Assembly: GCA_963576475.1 (NCBI GenBank)
Contig: OY754982.1
Location: 10,566,546-10,630,545, forward strand
From: Molanna angustata
Lineage: Eukaryota > Arthropoda > Insecta > Trichoptera > Molannidae
DNA length: 64,000 bases
Direction: 5' to 3'
Shown: positions 11,301 through 21,660 of the stretch, in pieces
Numbering within the stretch: the first letter of the stretch is position 1
Layout of the letters: each line of letters begins with the position of its first letter
Notes under the pieces: generated by a model
Seen by the model: the letters and a program-made list of their open reading frames with translations, nothing else
Told to the model about the DNA's origin: nothing
Databases searched by the model: none
Position numbers and translations under genes: made by a program

Positions 11301-12481
11301 TATAAAACTTTTTAATATATGATTCAATCTCAACTATAAAAAAAACATATGCGTCGATTGGATCTTTCTACTGCACTTGCCTGAAGAAATGTACTGGAGT
11401 GTGGGTGTTTTTTTTTCTTTCCTTTTTCTGGGTCATATTGAAAGAATGAACGGCTGAAAGAAAAATATTTATTGGTTAAAAATAAATGAGAGGAAATAAT
11501 CGAGTGTTAAAGAATTTTTTTTTCATTCTTTTGATCGTGAATTTATAATCGATATTTCAAATAACATTTCTGCTTTTTTACTGGTGTCTATTACGTGTCG
11601 TACAAAATATAATAGTACGTGTATATATTTTCCTCGTACATAATATCTTTAGGTGTAATTATATAAATAAATAAATTTACTAATTTATTGTCTTAGCCCT
11701 TATATTTTTTCACAGCAATCTATTATTTTATAACACTCTATTAATCGTATCTTAATATATAAAAAAATCAAGCAACAATATTCTTTGCATTAATTTCATA
11801 AATATATTTTATTGTCTTTCTGGACATAAAGCAGTTTATTAATTTGGCATTTTGCGTAGGTATTTTTCTAGCATGATGACTTCATCATAGGAAAAAACTT
11901 AAATTAAAATGCATTACATCCACTAAAATACAAGCCATTTATACAATAATGTATCGAAACGTTCAACATTATGTTAATTTCTTGTAATATTTCTCAGTTA
12001 TGACAACAGAATGTCGCTTCCATTTAACGTTTGTTTTTATCGTTATTGTTTTGTCTTGAATTATTGTATTATTAAAAAAAAACAATATGTTGTTTCATAA
12101 TATTCTTGTAAATCTCTATAAATGATTAATATACCCTTTTTTATATTGTGTATCTTAAATGTTTCGACATCATCACTTTGCCACTCAGCGGGTTGATTTG
12201 TATTTTATTTTCAAAAAAGATTTTAATATTGTTTTTATAAATTGAAATGGTAGTTGTATTTAATCTATGGATAGTTTATGAATGAGTTGTGTTTATAAGG
12301 TACCCTTCTTTTGTAATTAATAAATCCACAAGTTATTTAAAAATAGGTAAAAAAATAGGTTAAAAATATTTAAAAATAGGTAAAAAAATATATTTAGGTA
12401 AGTTTAAAAAGTTACTGTACATTAAGGAACATATATCGTGGCGTTTTGAAATAGAAACAATATGACAAATTGAAATAAATA
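11301..12481. other. AT-rich stretch, no gene seen
   Basis: Contains a short aaaaataggta tandem repeat at about 12340-12400. No open frame, SINE box or LINE motif is recognised. Confidence 0.45.
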
Positions 12482-12800
12482 TATACATACATACATACCA
12501 TCACGCCGTTTCCCTATTTGGGGTAGGCAGAGAGAACCGAACGCCAGACTCTTCTATCTTGACATACCTGTTTTGCCTCATTTACATTCATACATCGCGT
12601 CATACATGCTCTCCTATTGTTCTGACTTCGTATGTTCCCCTCTTTCAAAATCTCATTTATATGATCATGCCAGCTCTTTCTCGGACGACCCTTACATCTC
12701 ATCCCACTCTTTTCAGCCTTGTATACTTTCTTTGTCAGTCGTTCATCGTTCATTCTCTCTACATGTCCGAACCATCGCAAAGCATTTATCTTCATTCTAC
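12482..12800 (-). mobile_element. LINE-I C-terminal fragment with open frame
   Basis: Minus strand, in one frame from the truncation point: MKINALRWFGHVERM, NDERLTKKVYKAEKSGMRC, KGRPRKSWHDHINEILKEGN, RACMTRCMNVNEAKQVCQDR, RVWRSVLSAYPK, then stop. The 3' flank ends in a (GTAT)n tail (complement of catacatacata, 12484-12498). The missing upstream part would hold the reverse transcriptase. The frame runs on into the adjacent SINE-B, giving a misleading 187-codon open frame. This is the cleanest copy of the LINE-I tail in the window. Confidence 0.85.
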
Positions 12801-13037
12801 TCAAAATTTTGAAATAAATATATATAAATAAATAAACAAATGAACACTTCCTTGCACCCTGCGCAAGTGGCGAGTTTATTGCCGTAGGCAATTTCTTCCA
12901 ACTAACCAGTGTTTCCAGCCCAGAGAAGCAATATCTGCGTGAGAAATGAATTTCAATAAATTTCTCCTCTGCTGGAAATCGAACCCAGAACGCCCGCACA
13001 AAAACCGAACGGCTTACCAACTGTGCCACGGCGATCA
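12801..13037 (-). mobile_element. SINE-B, full length
   Basis: Minus-strand copy with head and tail: complement of gccgtggcacagttggtaag near 13010-13032, a B box altered to gggttcgatttcc near 12975, the gagaaatgaatttcaataaa body, the gaaattgcctacggcaataa hairpin and the cacttgcgcagggtgcaagg end. An A/T-rich tail (tttatttatttata) abuts the LINE-I fragment at 12.80 kb, as if the SINE entered at the LINE's 5' truncation point. Confidence 0.85.
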
Positions 13038-13081
13038 ACATACTTAATCTATACTTGAAACACTTTGTTTTTTCCAATATT

Positions 13082-13260
13082 TTTATTGTTGCATATACTC
13101 AAACATTGGATTTTTTCCCTGTCGGAAGTCAATGAAATTTAATGAAAAAATAATCAACGTCCAATATAGACGAAGTTGGAATATTGGAGTTCCTGGTTTT
13201 TACTATAATATTCCAACTTCGTCTATATTGAGATGTTAAAAAGTTGTGATAAACTTTGTT
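13082..13260. repeat. Repeat C, head-to-head inverted fragment
   Basis: Begins gcatatactcaaacattgga-like and ttccctgtcggaagtcaatg, as at 45.11 kb. It then has caatatagacgaagttggaa in plus orientation and, 21 nt later, its exact complement, so that 24-bp arms (about 13163-13186 and 13208-13231) form a perfect hairpin. The right arm continues as the inverted start of repeat C (gagatgttaaaaagttg). This looks like a foldback rearrangement of the element. Confidence 0.7.
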
Positions 13261-14065
13261 ATAATATATTCTACTGTATTCTACAATATTTTCATTTTAT
13301 TTTTATGACGATAGCTCTTTATTTCGTCTTATTAAGACTATATTTTTAGTATCTAAAACAGAGTGATTTCATTTCAATTTAAAGCAACTTTTACTGGCTT
13401 TCAACCACTGTAAAATATTTTTTTATTAATTATGTACAAATATTTATATGTTTACACGTTCGTAATTCCACGTTTTATCCTATCCATCTTCCAGCACTTA
13501 TAGTTATTTAACACATATATTATAGAATGATGATATCTTTAGCATTTCGTCTTCGAAACTTTAAACCTTCTCTAACTTTGTCACTACCCCGTTCCTCTAA
13601 ATATCTCGCCATCTGTCATTCTTCTCACGTTTCTCACACACAGACAATCTCCATTGTTTCCACGAGAAACTCCCAATTTGGTGATTACTCCTCCAGCCTA
13701 CCTACTCTACTCTGTCGTCATCTACATAGTCTGAAATTCGCACTAATATAATTCCACACGAAAAATCCCGAAAGCAGCTTCCCCTAATGCCCTACAACGA
13801 GCCCCGCCGCCTGGAAGAATATTTAGTATGATAAAATTACACCCTGATAGATGCTTTCATCAAAATGTTTTGCGAAATCATATTTGCGCGAAATTAATGT
13901 TGAGCCAAAAAAAATAGAAATTTCCATAGTGAAAAACGAGAAGACGCCTACGTTCATATGATTCTTTCGGCCTACATACAATTGTATTTTTTTAGGTTGA
14001 AAATAAAAAAATACTTTATTTTTAATTCAACACAAAATACATAATTAAAAGTTAATAATAATTTA
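13261..14065. other. Unique-looking stretch, C-rich near 13.55-13.80 kb
   Basis: A segment richer in C and free of repeat matches (13550-13810) contains a 74-codon plus-strand frame with a serine/leucine-rich translation but no domain. I see no convincing acceptor/donor pair. It could be conserved non-coding DNA or an unrecognised exon. Confidence 0.3.
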
Positions 14066-14101
14066 CACCTCCTTGCATCCTGCGCATTTGGCGAAATTTC
14101 A
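14066..14101 (-). mobile_element. SINE-B 3' end fragment
   Basis: ctccttgcatcctgcgcatt followed by tggcgaaatttc is the complement of the SINE-B 3' end; the rest of the element is missing. Confidence 0.6.
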
Positions 14102-14554
14102 TACTTTGATTCATATTCTTGCTTATGTGAGTTAAAACATAGGATAATTTGGAAAGGATCAGGTCCGTGGACATATTATATATCCAGGACCCTTTTCAGG
14201 AGCCATATTAGTCTGGAATATTTCACTGTTTTTTTTACCGTTATTACAAGCATGGAGCATAAAATAACATGTAACTTTTTTTTTTATAATTACATTTTAT
14301 TTATTTATTGTATATTTATTATTTATTTCATAAATTTGATTTATTTGATTTATTTTATTTATTTACTAAAATAATAAAACAAAACATGAAATCAAATATG
14401 GGCTGATTAAGTTACAATCTGAAAAATGTAGTCCGAAAACACACTAACATTATTTGAATGAAATGTCAAATTTATTCCTTTTTTTTGTTGTGTTAAAGGA
14501 AGTTTTATAATATTATAATGACATCACTAGTGTATTATAAAATGGATATACCTA
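14102..14554. other. AT-rich stretch with ATTT repeats
   Basis: Imperfect (TTTA)n around 14290-14365. No gene or other repeat is recognised. Confidence 0.4.
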
Positions 14555-14826
14555 CTAGGTATTTTTTAATCAAACAAAAATGATTATGGTTCTACGTGTA
14601 TATTTTCCTTATAATAGGACGACCGTTTCGGCTGACTATGCCCTTATCGACTGGTAAACATAAAGTAATGTCTTTTTCTTATATACCTACTAGAAATCGG
14701 TTTATTTTACAAGTATACAAATTACTTTACATTACAATATAGTGAAACAGTCGTCCTTTTATAAGGAAAATATACATGTAGAATTGTAGAACCATAATCA
14801 TTTTTGTTTGATTAAAAAATACCTAG
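14555..14826. mobile_element. Foldback (hairpin-type) element of about 270 bp
   Basis: The left arm (14555-14628) and the complement of the right arm (14745-14826) match over their length: ctaggtattttttaatcaaa, then acaaaaatgattatggttct, then gtatattttccttataa and aggacga. The right arm has an 8-bp insertion (aattctac). The interior also has a weaker inverted pair (taaagtaatg). A short direct repeat, atggatatacct, occurs at about 14542 and again near 14880. No transposase is present; this is a non-autonomous foldback element. Confidence 0.8.
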
Positions 14827-17039
14827 TATAATGGAGTTCTACACGTTAAACACAGTCAGTATTGACAATTTAAAAAATATGGATATACCTAGTTTAAAGT
14901 GACAGTTCGTATCGCATTTTCGTTTTTAATGTCTATTCGTTCAAAATTTAATTCCAATGAACCCTTCATTTAGATTCATTCATTAATCCACGGTAGAATT
15001 TTTGTTATTTTATGTTAAAATAAATTAAGAGTTTTGAATTATGAAGATTTGCAACAAGTTTTTACATCTGTGTACTAAATAATTTCATTATGTCCAACTA
15101 CTGCTTCGTATGCTAATTTTTCATGTTTTATGTAATGACATAGATACTCCTTTACTTACACAACAACTATGGACAATTTACTCTCTGTTCCATCGTGTAT
15201 GTACTCTTAATTAGCACGCTTATATTCCACGGCACAAACCTACCGGTTGATTTGCACTATTAGCTAATAGCATTTTATTTTATATCAGTATTTCTAATTT
15301 ACATTTTAAATAACGAATCAACTAGAATGAGAACAACGAATTAACATAATATCTAAATACGAGAATTCGCTTCCTGGAGTTTATTCTGTCTTTTCTCCGG
15401 CTACTAATTAATTCTTTCTGTTTGACAGATATCGAGTATTAGGAAATCATAACGTGATAAATAATTGCATGCAATTGATTTATTAAAGTGTTGAAAAGTT
15501 ATATCGACATCATATTTTCTGATTCATCTGTAATGTAAATTAAAAACATCATAATTGATGTAAATCGCTGCTGTTTTTAAGGAGTTGTACACCAGGACAA
15601 CATAATTTACATCGATATATTTATCTTAAGTTCTCAATTCAAAACAGAAATATGTATAGCGTTTTTAATTTGTGACACGTTCTTCAAATGAAACTACTAC
15701 TAACTCTCAAGACTACGAACAAGAAATTAACATATTAATTCGAATAGACACTTCCTGCTGTTCACTCGCTAGCTGGTGTATCCAATTTCCCTTTCCCTGC
15801 TTCCCTGTTACAAAGTATTAGGAGAACATAAACAGTCATCACTCTTAATGATAATGCATTTCGTGATGTGTGATTCCTAACCCTGTTTGCACTGCATTCG
15901 GGGCTAAATGTCATCTAATTAAAACTCTGGCTTACGCTGGTTGTAATCTTTAATCTACATGGGAAATAAACTTTGTTCGTTAGGTGAAATTAAAAGTTAG
16001 ATAAATAGCCAATTACTGCTCATCTCCTGGCGACAGGCAATAGCTTAAATTATTCATCGATTACTTGACATGTCTGTTCCTTCCAGTTTATGTTGTTTAC
16101 AAACGAAACGTGAATATGCCAAGGTGGTAGCTGCTCAAATTGCAACCAATTACTATTTTATACAGACTATATCTCGTTTTACTTATAACCATGATCAGTT
16201 CGTTTTTTTTGTCTCGCTGTAGTTTTTAAAGGGACCACAATTTCCTTAAGAATTGAAGAAGTTAACTTATGACAACATACTCGTTTTTTGTACATTAAAA
16301 ATAATAAGTATTACATACTTCATAATATGTCTTCCATTCAACGATATCTCAATTACAGCCTTTAAAACGAATCTATTTTTTTAATATCCTAAGCAATATA
16401 AGTGAATAACCGATAGATAATCACATAATTTTGGGAATTAAAGTTTAGATTTTTGCTCTTCCAACTGTTCAGATTACGTACAATTAAACCTTTTTAAGTA
16501 CGTTCGCGCCAAAATACTATTCCACTTAGTCCTAGTTGATATTCTATAACGCTGAAATAGAAATGTGTCTATTTCGGAACGTTCTTACTCCAATAAAGTC
16601 ACGAATTATTTCAAGTCCCTATTCTATAACCACATTTTAGTCGAATCAACTGTCAAAACGTACCGATTTTTAGTTTACACGTAATTGGAGGCGTAAAAGT
16701 TATTTTCACAGCAGTCCGGCATATTTAAGTTATGTCAAAAACATCAGTTGTGTACGGAAACAAATAAAAATGGATAATTGACACGTGTTGCGTTATTTTG
16801 AAAATAAAAACCTTAGAATATCAGTGCAGATCAATTGAAATGTTAGGTTAGACGACATCATGGCGAAATAACATAAATAAACATGGCCAAACTGCGCAGA
16901 GCGTATGCGCAGTCATAGAAAATTTGAGTTCAAATTACTATCCACGGTGCACTTATTTTGTAGATTTTAGTTTTAGGAACAACATCAGTTATGAAATACG
17001 AAAATAAGTTCAAATGATCTCAATTCTAGAATTTTAAAA
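14827..17039. other. Unique-looking stretch with an old internal duplication
   Basis: No gene seen. Two segments about 370 bp apart look like diverged copies: 15330-15480 (gaattaacataat, cgcttcctgg, gtattaggaaatcata) and 15710-15860 (gaaattaacatatt, cacttcctgc, gtattaggagaacata). The rest matches no repeat in the window. A palindromic GCGCA site at 16.89 kb is listed separately. Confidence 0.35.
16891..16913. promoter_or_regulatory. Palindromic TGCGCA pair, NRF-1/Ewg-like site
   Basis: actgcgca at 16891-16898 and tgcgcagt at 16906-16913 are exact complements. Paired TGCGCA/GCGCA half-sites are the recognition pattern known for the NRF-1 family (Erect wing in flies), although the 7-nt gap here is wider than the contiguous consensus. 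atggcg lies about 30 bp upstream. This is a sequence match only; no transcript start is evident. Confidence 0.25.
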
Positions 17040-17288
17040 GTTCCTATATTAGTTCAAAAAGTTACCAAATTTGGACGGTTTATATTATAATGTATCATAT
17101 TGTACAATGTGGATGAATACGTGACATATTGTTTTAAATAATTTAGTGTCATACCCTGTACCTGTACCAGAATTTATTAATGTATCAAAAAAAATGTATA
17201 CTTTTTGTTTTTTTTGTTTATACTAGATTTATTAATTTTTATATTTTTTTACGTCTAAATAAAAGTTACTATTATTATTATTATTACA
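17040..17288 (+). mobile_element. LINE-IX 3' end with (ATT)n tail
   Basis: Ends ttgtttatactagatttatt ... ttttacgtctaaataaaagt, then (ATT)n to 17285. The same 3' end occurs at 20.95-21.03 kb (plus) and as a complement at 39.58-39.66 kb, where it is joined to recognisable LINE protein, so I assign it to the 3' UTR of that family. No coding portion is visible here. Confidence 0.6.
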
Positions 17289-18127
17289 ATAGTCGAGTTA
17301 GCGATTCTCTCGTTCATAGCGAAGATTGTCATGTGTTAATGTGTTCGGGTCGTAACTGATGCAGATCCCTGCAATATCCAACTGCACTCGTATTATCGAG
17401 AAACGAGTCGCAACGCTGAAAATTACATACTTTAACACTTGTGATCTCGTGACACATTTATATTTAAATGATATTTCTTTGTAATTTTAACATATTGATT
17501 CTTATTTCGTTATACCCTTACTTTTCGTCGTTTCTCTTTCTTGCATATATTTTTTTCAGCGCAGGTGCTTCCATATTTCTTTCGACATGCGCAAAGTATT
17601 TATTTTTGTAACGTTTTTTTATCGTGATATATATCATTACCAATGGTAAACCGTGCGTGAATATGCTGTTTTAGTTATGTACACAATATTCCACATTGTT
17701 TGTTTTCAATATATCCAATTCTAATTACAGGATAATTGAAAGAAAATAAGGGGTCTTTCGGAACCCCCAGGTACAAATTATGTTATCTAGTCAAGCATGG
17801 TTATTCTCGGTTAAGGGGTAAGTTTAGAGAATTGAAATGCTAGGGGGGGGTTTTGCCCGGGGTCCGACTCACCCTAACCTCTAAACATCGATACTTTGGA
17901 CTCACGAAAAACCTTTCATAGCGTGACTGGGCGCCCATTTGTCGGAACAATCGTTTTTACCAAACTGCACCGAAGACGATTCAATTTGGTAAATAAATTC
18001 AGTAATGAGGGTGTAATTTACTCTCTATACGCAATTATTATTTATTAAGCATTCATTGAAGTCTAAACCGCTTTGTCGGATACAAGAATATTGTAGCGGT
18101 AATTATTCCATCAGGGTGATACACCTG
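17289..18127. other. Unassigned stretch with a C/G-rich patch
   Basis: The region 17750-17900 has ggggtctttcggaaccccc (a hairpin) and a run of G at about 17843-17851 followed by cccggggtcc. No coding frame or repeat match is seen. The acceptor-like tttttttcag at about 17556-17565 has no donor at a sensible distance. Confidence 0.3.
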
Positions 18128-18330
18128 AGATGGGCCTGTAAAACGTCTTAAAGGATGAAAAAGTCTAGGAAGGCCTAACCTACGATGGATAAACTCTGCG
18201 CTGATACATCCACATTACAAATATACTCAAAGATAGGAGTAACAAACAGACTAGAAGGGAGGAGACTTCTGGATTCTGCCTGCAAGACCAAGCCAAGGCT
18301 GTTGAGTTTATGATGATGTTGATAAGATCA
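18128..18330 (+). mobile_element. LINE-VII C-terminal remnant
   Basis: Plus strand: KSLGRPNLRWINSALIHPH with the variant actctgcgctgatacatcca, followed by GGRLLDSACKTKPRLLS-like residues. The block matches the better-preserved minus-strand copy at 30.3-30.6 kb (SKLRWIDFVSADTSTLRITN). It is the GRPxLRWxD tail of a non-LTR element, frameshifted and 5'-truncated. Confidence 0.6.
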
Positions 18331-18423
18331 AATCGTGCGAAAATCATTTACGTGTTTTTGTTCTATGAAGCAATTAATATAATGAAGATCGACCTGCTCA
18401 ATTTATATAGTTCATAAATTCTT

Positions 18424-18542
18424 ACCATCACAGCATATCCCCGAATGGGGGGTAACCAGCAACAGGTGTTCGGGTGTACATTACTTTATTAAACGATGAA
18501 CGACACATGCATGTATCATATCTGTCTCATCTAAAAAAACAA
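18424..18542 (-). mobile_element. Repeat D 3' end
   Basis: The minus strand reads ttagatgagacagatatg ... acacctgttgctggttac ... ggggatatgctgtgatggta, matching 48.83-48.93 kb and 57.55-57.64 kb. The terminal gtgatggta resembles the end of LINE-I, so the two families may share a 3' recognition end. Confidence 0.65.
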
Positions 18543-19209
18543 CATTAATAATAATAACAGCATTCATAATTTATCGTAAACATAATTACTTAAATTAAGT
18601 TTTTTTTCTTTTTGCTAAGCGTTCAACGCTTCTGCATAATTTTGTATTTCATATAAAGTTAACAATTAAGCTAAAATTATTACATATCCAGGAATATTTT
18701 AATGAATTTCTATTGAAAATAATATTTCAACCTGAAGGAAACTTTGAATAGGAGTCCTCAACTTTTTTTAACTTGTTTATTATTATTTAACGTGAGAATA
18801 TTTTGTAAAATCGAATTAATTTCTTGATTTAATCCCTCAATTTATCGTTCAGTATTGGAAATATCATAATTATCTGATGTATCCATCTAATCCTCGTTTA
18901 AAATCCATTTATTAATTGTCGATTAGGGCGAATGATTTCTCACGTCTCGATTAGTGAAGCAGCCAATATCTACCTCCTGTATGAAAATTTGCTTTAGCGA
19001 ATAATAATTTGAATTTTATTGAATGTTTGAAACAGATGGTTAACTTGTGCCTCAATATTTTACAGTTGAATTCCTAATGAAACGGGAATATTCGGATTTT
19101 AAAAAATATTTGCAAAAACTATAAAAGAAATTGATACATATGGACAGAAAATGTTTTCGTCGAAATTGTTTTCAAAAAATTGAAGCATTCTTCTTGTTAT
19201 AGACGTTTT
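18543..19209. other. AT-rich stretch, no gene seen
   Basis: Nothing is recognised on either strand. Confidence 0.45.
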
Positions 19210-19405
19210 TTTTTAATTTTACTTTTCTTCTTCTTCTGTTTGTTCTAGTACTGGGTACTGTTTATTCTCGGATTCACTCCTGAGACGCGGATATCCAGCT
19301 GTCCTTCCATCTCTTTGGCGGTCGTCCAGGGGGCTGCTGGTTGACGGTATCTCGTCTGCCGCTATTTTCACCACTCTCACTGAATCCGCTCTTTCGACGT
19401 GAATT
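19210..19405 (-). mobile_element. LINE-VI C-terminal fragment
   Basis: Minus strand: HVERADSVRVVKIAADEIPS and, in the next frame, PGRPPKRWKDSWISASQE, then a gaagaagaag tail (complement of cttcttcttct at 19223-19236). The GRPPKRWKDSW signature is shared with the copies at 4.3 and 51.7 kb. A 98-codon frame runs through it but starts in unrelated DNA and changes frame inside the motif, so it is not a gene. Confidence 0.75.
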
Positions 19406-19650
19406 TTACTTTTATAGATCTTTATCCACCTCCAAGTTTGACTTTCAAAATTAAAAATGATACCTAAATGTGAGATATGTGAATGTGTGAGTGTGAGCGA
19501 GACAGCATGAATCACTAAGGTTATATAAAGAAGGTTTGTTGTGTGACCGACATCTTTCTACTTACGGCTGTCATAGAGTTCACGTGTAGGTGTTGTGCTT
19601 TTGTATAATATAGCTGTCGTGTCTTTGGAATATATTGAGAATATTTTTAT

Positions 19651-19947
19651 TGACAAACTTTTTAACATCTCAATAGAGACGAAGTTGGGATATTATAGAA
19701 GAACCAGGAACTCAAGGCACCTACAGGGCTTATGACCTGTCATCGGCTGGTTTACGTAATCACTTTATTCACTTGCGCAACGATCACCAATTATGCCTTC
19801 TTATTGACTTCCCTTATCAATATAATTTTTGAAAGTTCTATATATTTGAATAATGTGTAACAATTCACCTGAAAATAAAGAATTATACTATTGCCATCTA
19901 TGAAGCAACGAAGAAACCTTTTTTGCAACGCCATCTATTGAGAAATT
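19651..19947 (+). mobile_element. Repeat C, long copy
   Basis: A non-coding repeat seen in at least five places: aacatctcaatagagacgaa, gaaccaggaactcaaggcac, gacctgtcatcggctggttt, ttgcgcaacgatcaccaatt, then gaagaaaccttttttgcaac and gccatctatt. Other copies are at 34.34 (minus), 45.11, 57.67 and 57.92 kb. It has no reading frame and no clear terminal repeats. It may be a non-autonomous DNA element or the UTR of an unseen retroelement. Confidence 0.75.
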
Positions 19948-20124
19948 AGTTTATTTTTAAACAATGAAAGCAATAGTCCTTATAACGCACAGATGTCTCG
20001 CACAGATTTTTGCTTGTTTACCTAGTTGTACAAATGTGTTTGTAAATCTTTATTGAGAATAAATATATTTATATGAAACTACCGTGTTTATCATCACATC
20101 TACTACACCCCAATCAAGGATTAT

Positions 20125-20290
20125 ATTAAATCTTCTTCTTATTCACTTTATCCTACTTTAGATCTGCTCTCCTAAACCTTCGGCGCCAGGATGAACTTTT
20201 CTGTATTGTTGGGGTTTGTAGTAGTGCTTCCTTCATAAACTTTGTCATGTTTTCCCATTGTTGTATATAAACATCGGTCTTTTCGATATT
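20125..20290 (-). mobile_element. Possible LINE 3' fragment with AAG-type tail
   Basis: The minus strand reads WENMTKFMKEALLQTPTIQ and SSSWRRRFRRADLK, then a stop and an aataagaagaag tail (complement of cttcttcttatt at about 20131-20142). The placement of an AAG tail after a basic, tryptophan-containing C-terminus resembles the other LINE remnants, but I do not recognise the family. Confidence 0.35.
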
Positions 20291-20397
20291 TGTGAACAAA
20301 TTAAGACCTTGTGAAATCTCGAACCTTCAAATATATGAAATAAAGCCTAATTTTGAAGAAATTTCGATATTGTTCGATCAACTTAATTTACACGAAT

Positions 20398-20510
20398 CAA
20401 GGTGGGTTCATATTATTGTGTTGTGTTGGGGAGCTATCTGTCGTGTCGGGTGAGTGTTTATATTATTGTGTTGTGTCGTGTTGCAATGTGTCGCATTTTC
20501 AGATCATTGT
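20398..20510. repeat. Partial tandem/MITE-related gtgttgtgt segment
   Basis: gttcatattattgtgttgtg at about 20407 and tttatattattgtgttgtgt at about 20457 are direct repeats. They resemble the terminal repeats of the MITE at 21.05-21.25 kb (gattcacattagtgtggtgt), so this may be a broken relative. Confidence 0.45.
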
Positions 20511-20869
20511 GAATTGATCCGTGGTTAAGTGCAATGTTTTTCTAGGATACAGACGAGTCTTCTTAAAAAAGAAATGAAGATATTGGGTCAGGGGCGCATT
20601 TCTCTGTCTCGATAAAGATTCAGGAATTAGAAAGGGATAAACAAAGATTTCATAGATATTTTAGACTGACTAAAATACAATTTGATCAAGTTCCAATTTA
20701 ATTGAAATGGATATAAAAAAAAGGAACGGCAAGTTTCGCCAACCTATAGGAACAAAAGAAAGACCGATTTATTTAATGTCTTTGCTATTTCCTCTCAAAC
20801 AGCATATTATCTTATAGCTTGGTCCTTATACTCTTTGGATTTTGTGTCATATAGAATTTTAAATTGTCT

Positions 20870-21028
20870 TACTCGATAAGTTCGTCGGAAATTTTTAAAC
20901 AGAATGACACTATACAACCACATTCATTTTTTTTTGTTTAAAAAATATGATATACTTTTTGTTTATACAAGATGTATTAATTTCTATATGTTTTTATGTC
21001 TAAATAAAATTTACTATTATTATTATCG
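20870..21028 (+). mobile_element. LINE-IX 3' end with (ATT)n tail
   Basis: tttgtttatacaagatgtat, tttttatgtctaaataaaat and a short ATT run to about 21027 match the 3' ends at 17.2 kb and, inverted, at 39.6 kb. No coding part is recognised. Confidence 0.6.
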
Positions 21029-21045
21029 AGTATAACGCGTTGACT

Positions 21046-21254
21046 GCTAGATTCACATTAGTGTGGTGTGTTGTGTTGCGACAGATCCCCCACCACCTCT
21101 GTGGCGCGATCGGGTATCCATCGATTGCCGACACGACAGAAGCGCCACAACACAATGCAACACATTAATGTGAATCTAATCATACTAAATGAATGAAACT
21201 GATAACATTCTGTCTCGCCACGACACACCACGACACAGTAATGTGAACCTAGCT
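21046..21254. mobile_element. MITE of about 209 bp with terminal inverted repeats
   Basis: The left end, gctagattcacattagtgtg, continues gtgtgttgtgttgcgacag. The complement of the right end reads gctaggttcacattactgtg and continues tcgtggtgtgtcgtggcgagacag, giving imperfect terminal inverted repeats of about 40 bp. A second, internal inverted segment (tagattcacattaatgtgtt on the minus strand, 21149-21177) sits within. No transposase. The right flank repeats gaacctagctt once more. Confidence 0.7.
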
Positions 21255-21309
21255 TGAACCTAGCTTCAGTCGCTTCTCAAATTCTTTTTTTTAACACAGA
21301 AACCCGGCT

Positions 21310-21660
21310 ATGCAACGATCTTCCGAATTCTGTGTTTCCACCTTCTCACAACCCGGGTCTTTTCTAAATCCGAATAAATATTTTTCTGGGGGGCAAATTT
21401 GGTCCGACCGGCGAAAACAAAACCCTAGTGATTACCCATATCATGGATATAATTATCATATGGAGTTCCATGACATCTAAAGATATTGTACATAGAACTC
21501 CATATGGTAATTTTATCTATGATATCGTGAGGGTTTTGATTTCGCCGGTTGGACCAGACTTGCCCCACTGGTGTTACATAGTGCGCTTCATCGGAAGAGT
21601 ACCTATAATAAATCAAAATCCTAATAGATGTTGTCCCCTTCGTAGGTATTTAAAAAAACG
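21310..21660 (+). mobile_element. Repeat XII, interrupted copy
   Basis: Matches 51.29-51.48 kb: ttccgaattctgtgtttcca, acaacccgggtct, aatccgaataaata, then (after an insertion) tagtgcgcttcatcggaaga, aaatcctaatagatg and tgtccccttcgtagg. In the 51.3 kb copy it ends in a run of A, so I take it as the 3' part of a retroelement. The gene content is unclear. A foldback insertion splits it at 21388-21566. Confidence 0.65.
21388..21566. mobile_element. Foldback MITE of about 178 bp inserted in repeat XII
   Basis: Left arm ggggcaaatttggtccgacc, ggcgaaaacaaaaccct, gattacccatatcatgg and atatggagttc. The complement of the right arm reads ggggcaagtctggtccaacc, ggcgaaatcaaaaccct and so on to atatggagttc. 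The arms run about 75 bp with a loop of about 25 bp. The uninterrupted paralogue at 51.3 kb lacks the whole hairpin, so its boundaries are set by comparison. It has no reading frame of its own. Confidence 0.8.

Noticed and set aside
12514..13077. 187-codon minus-strand frame as a gene
   Set aside because: It fuses a SINE-B copy with the C-terminal tail of a LINE; both parts recur separately elsewhere in the window.
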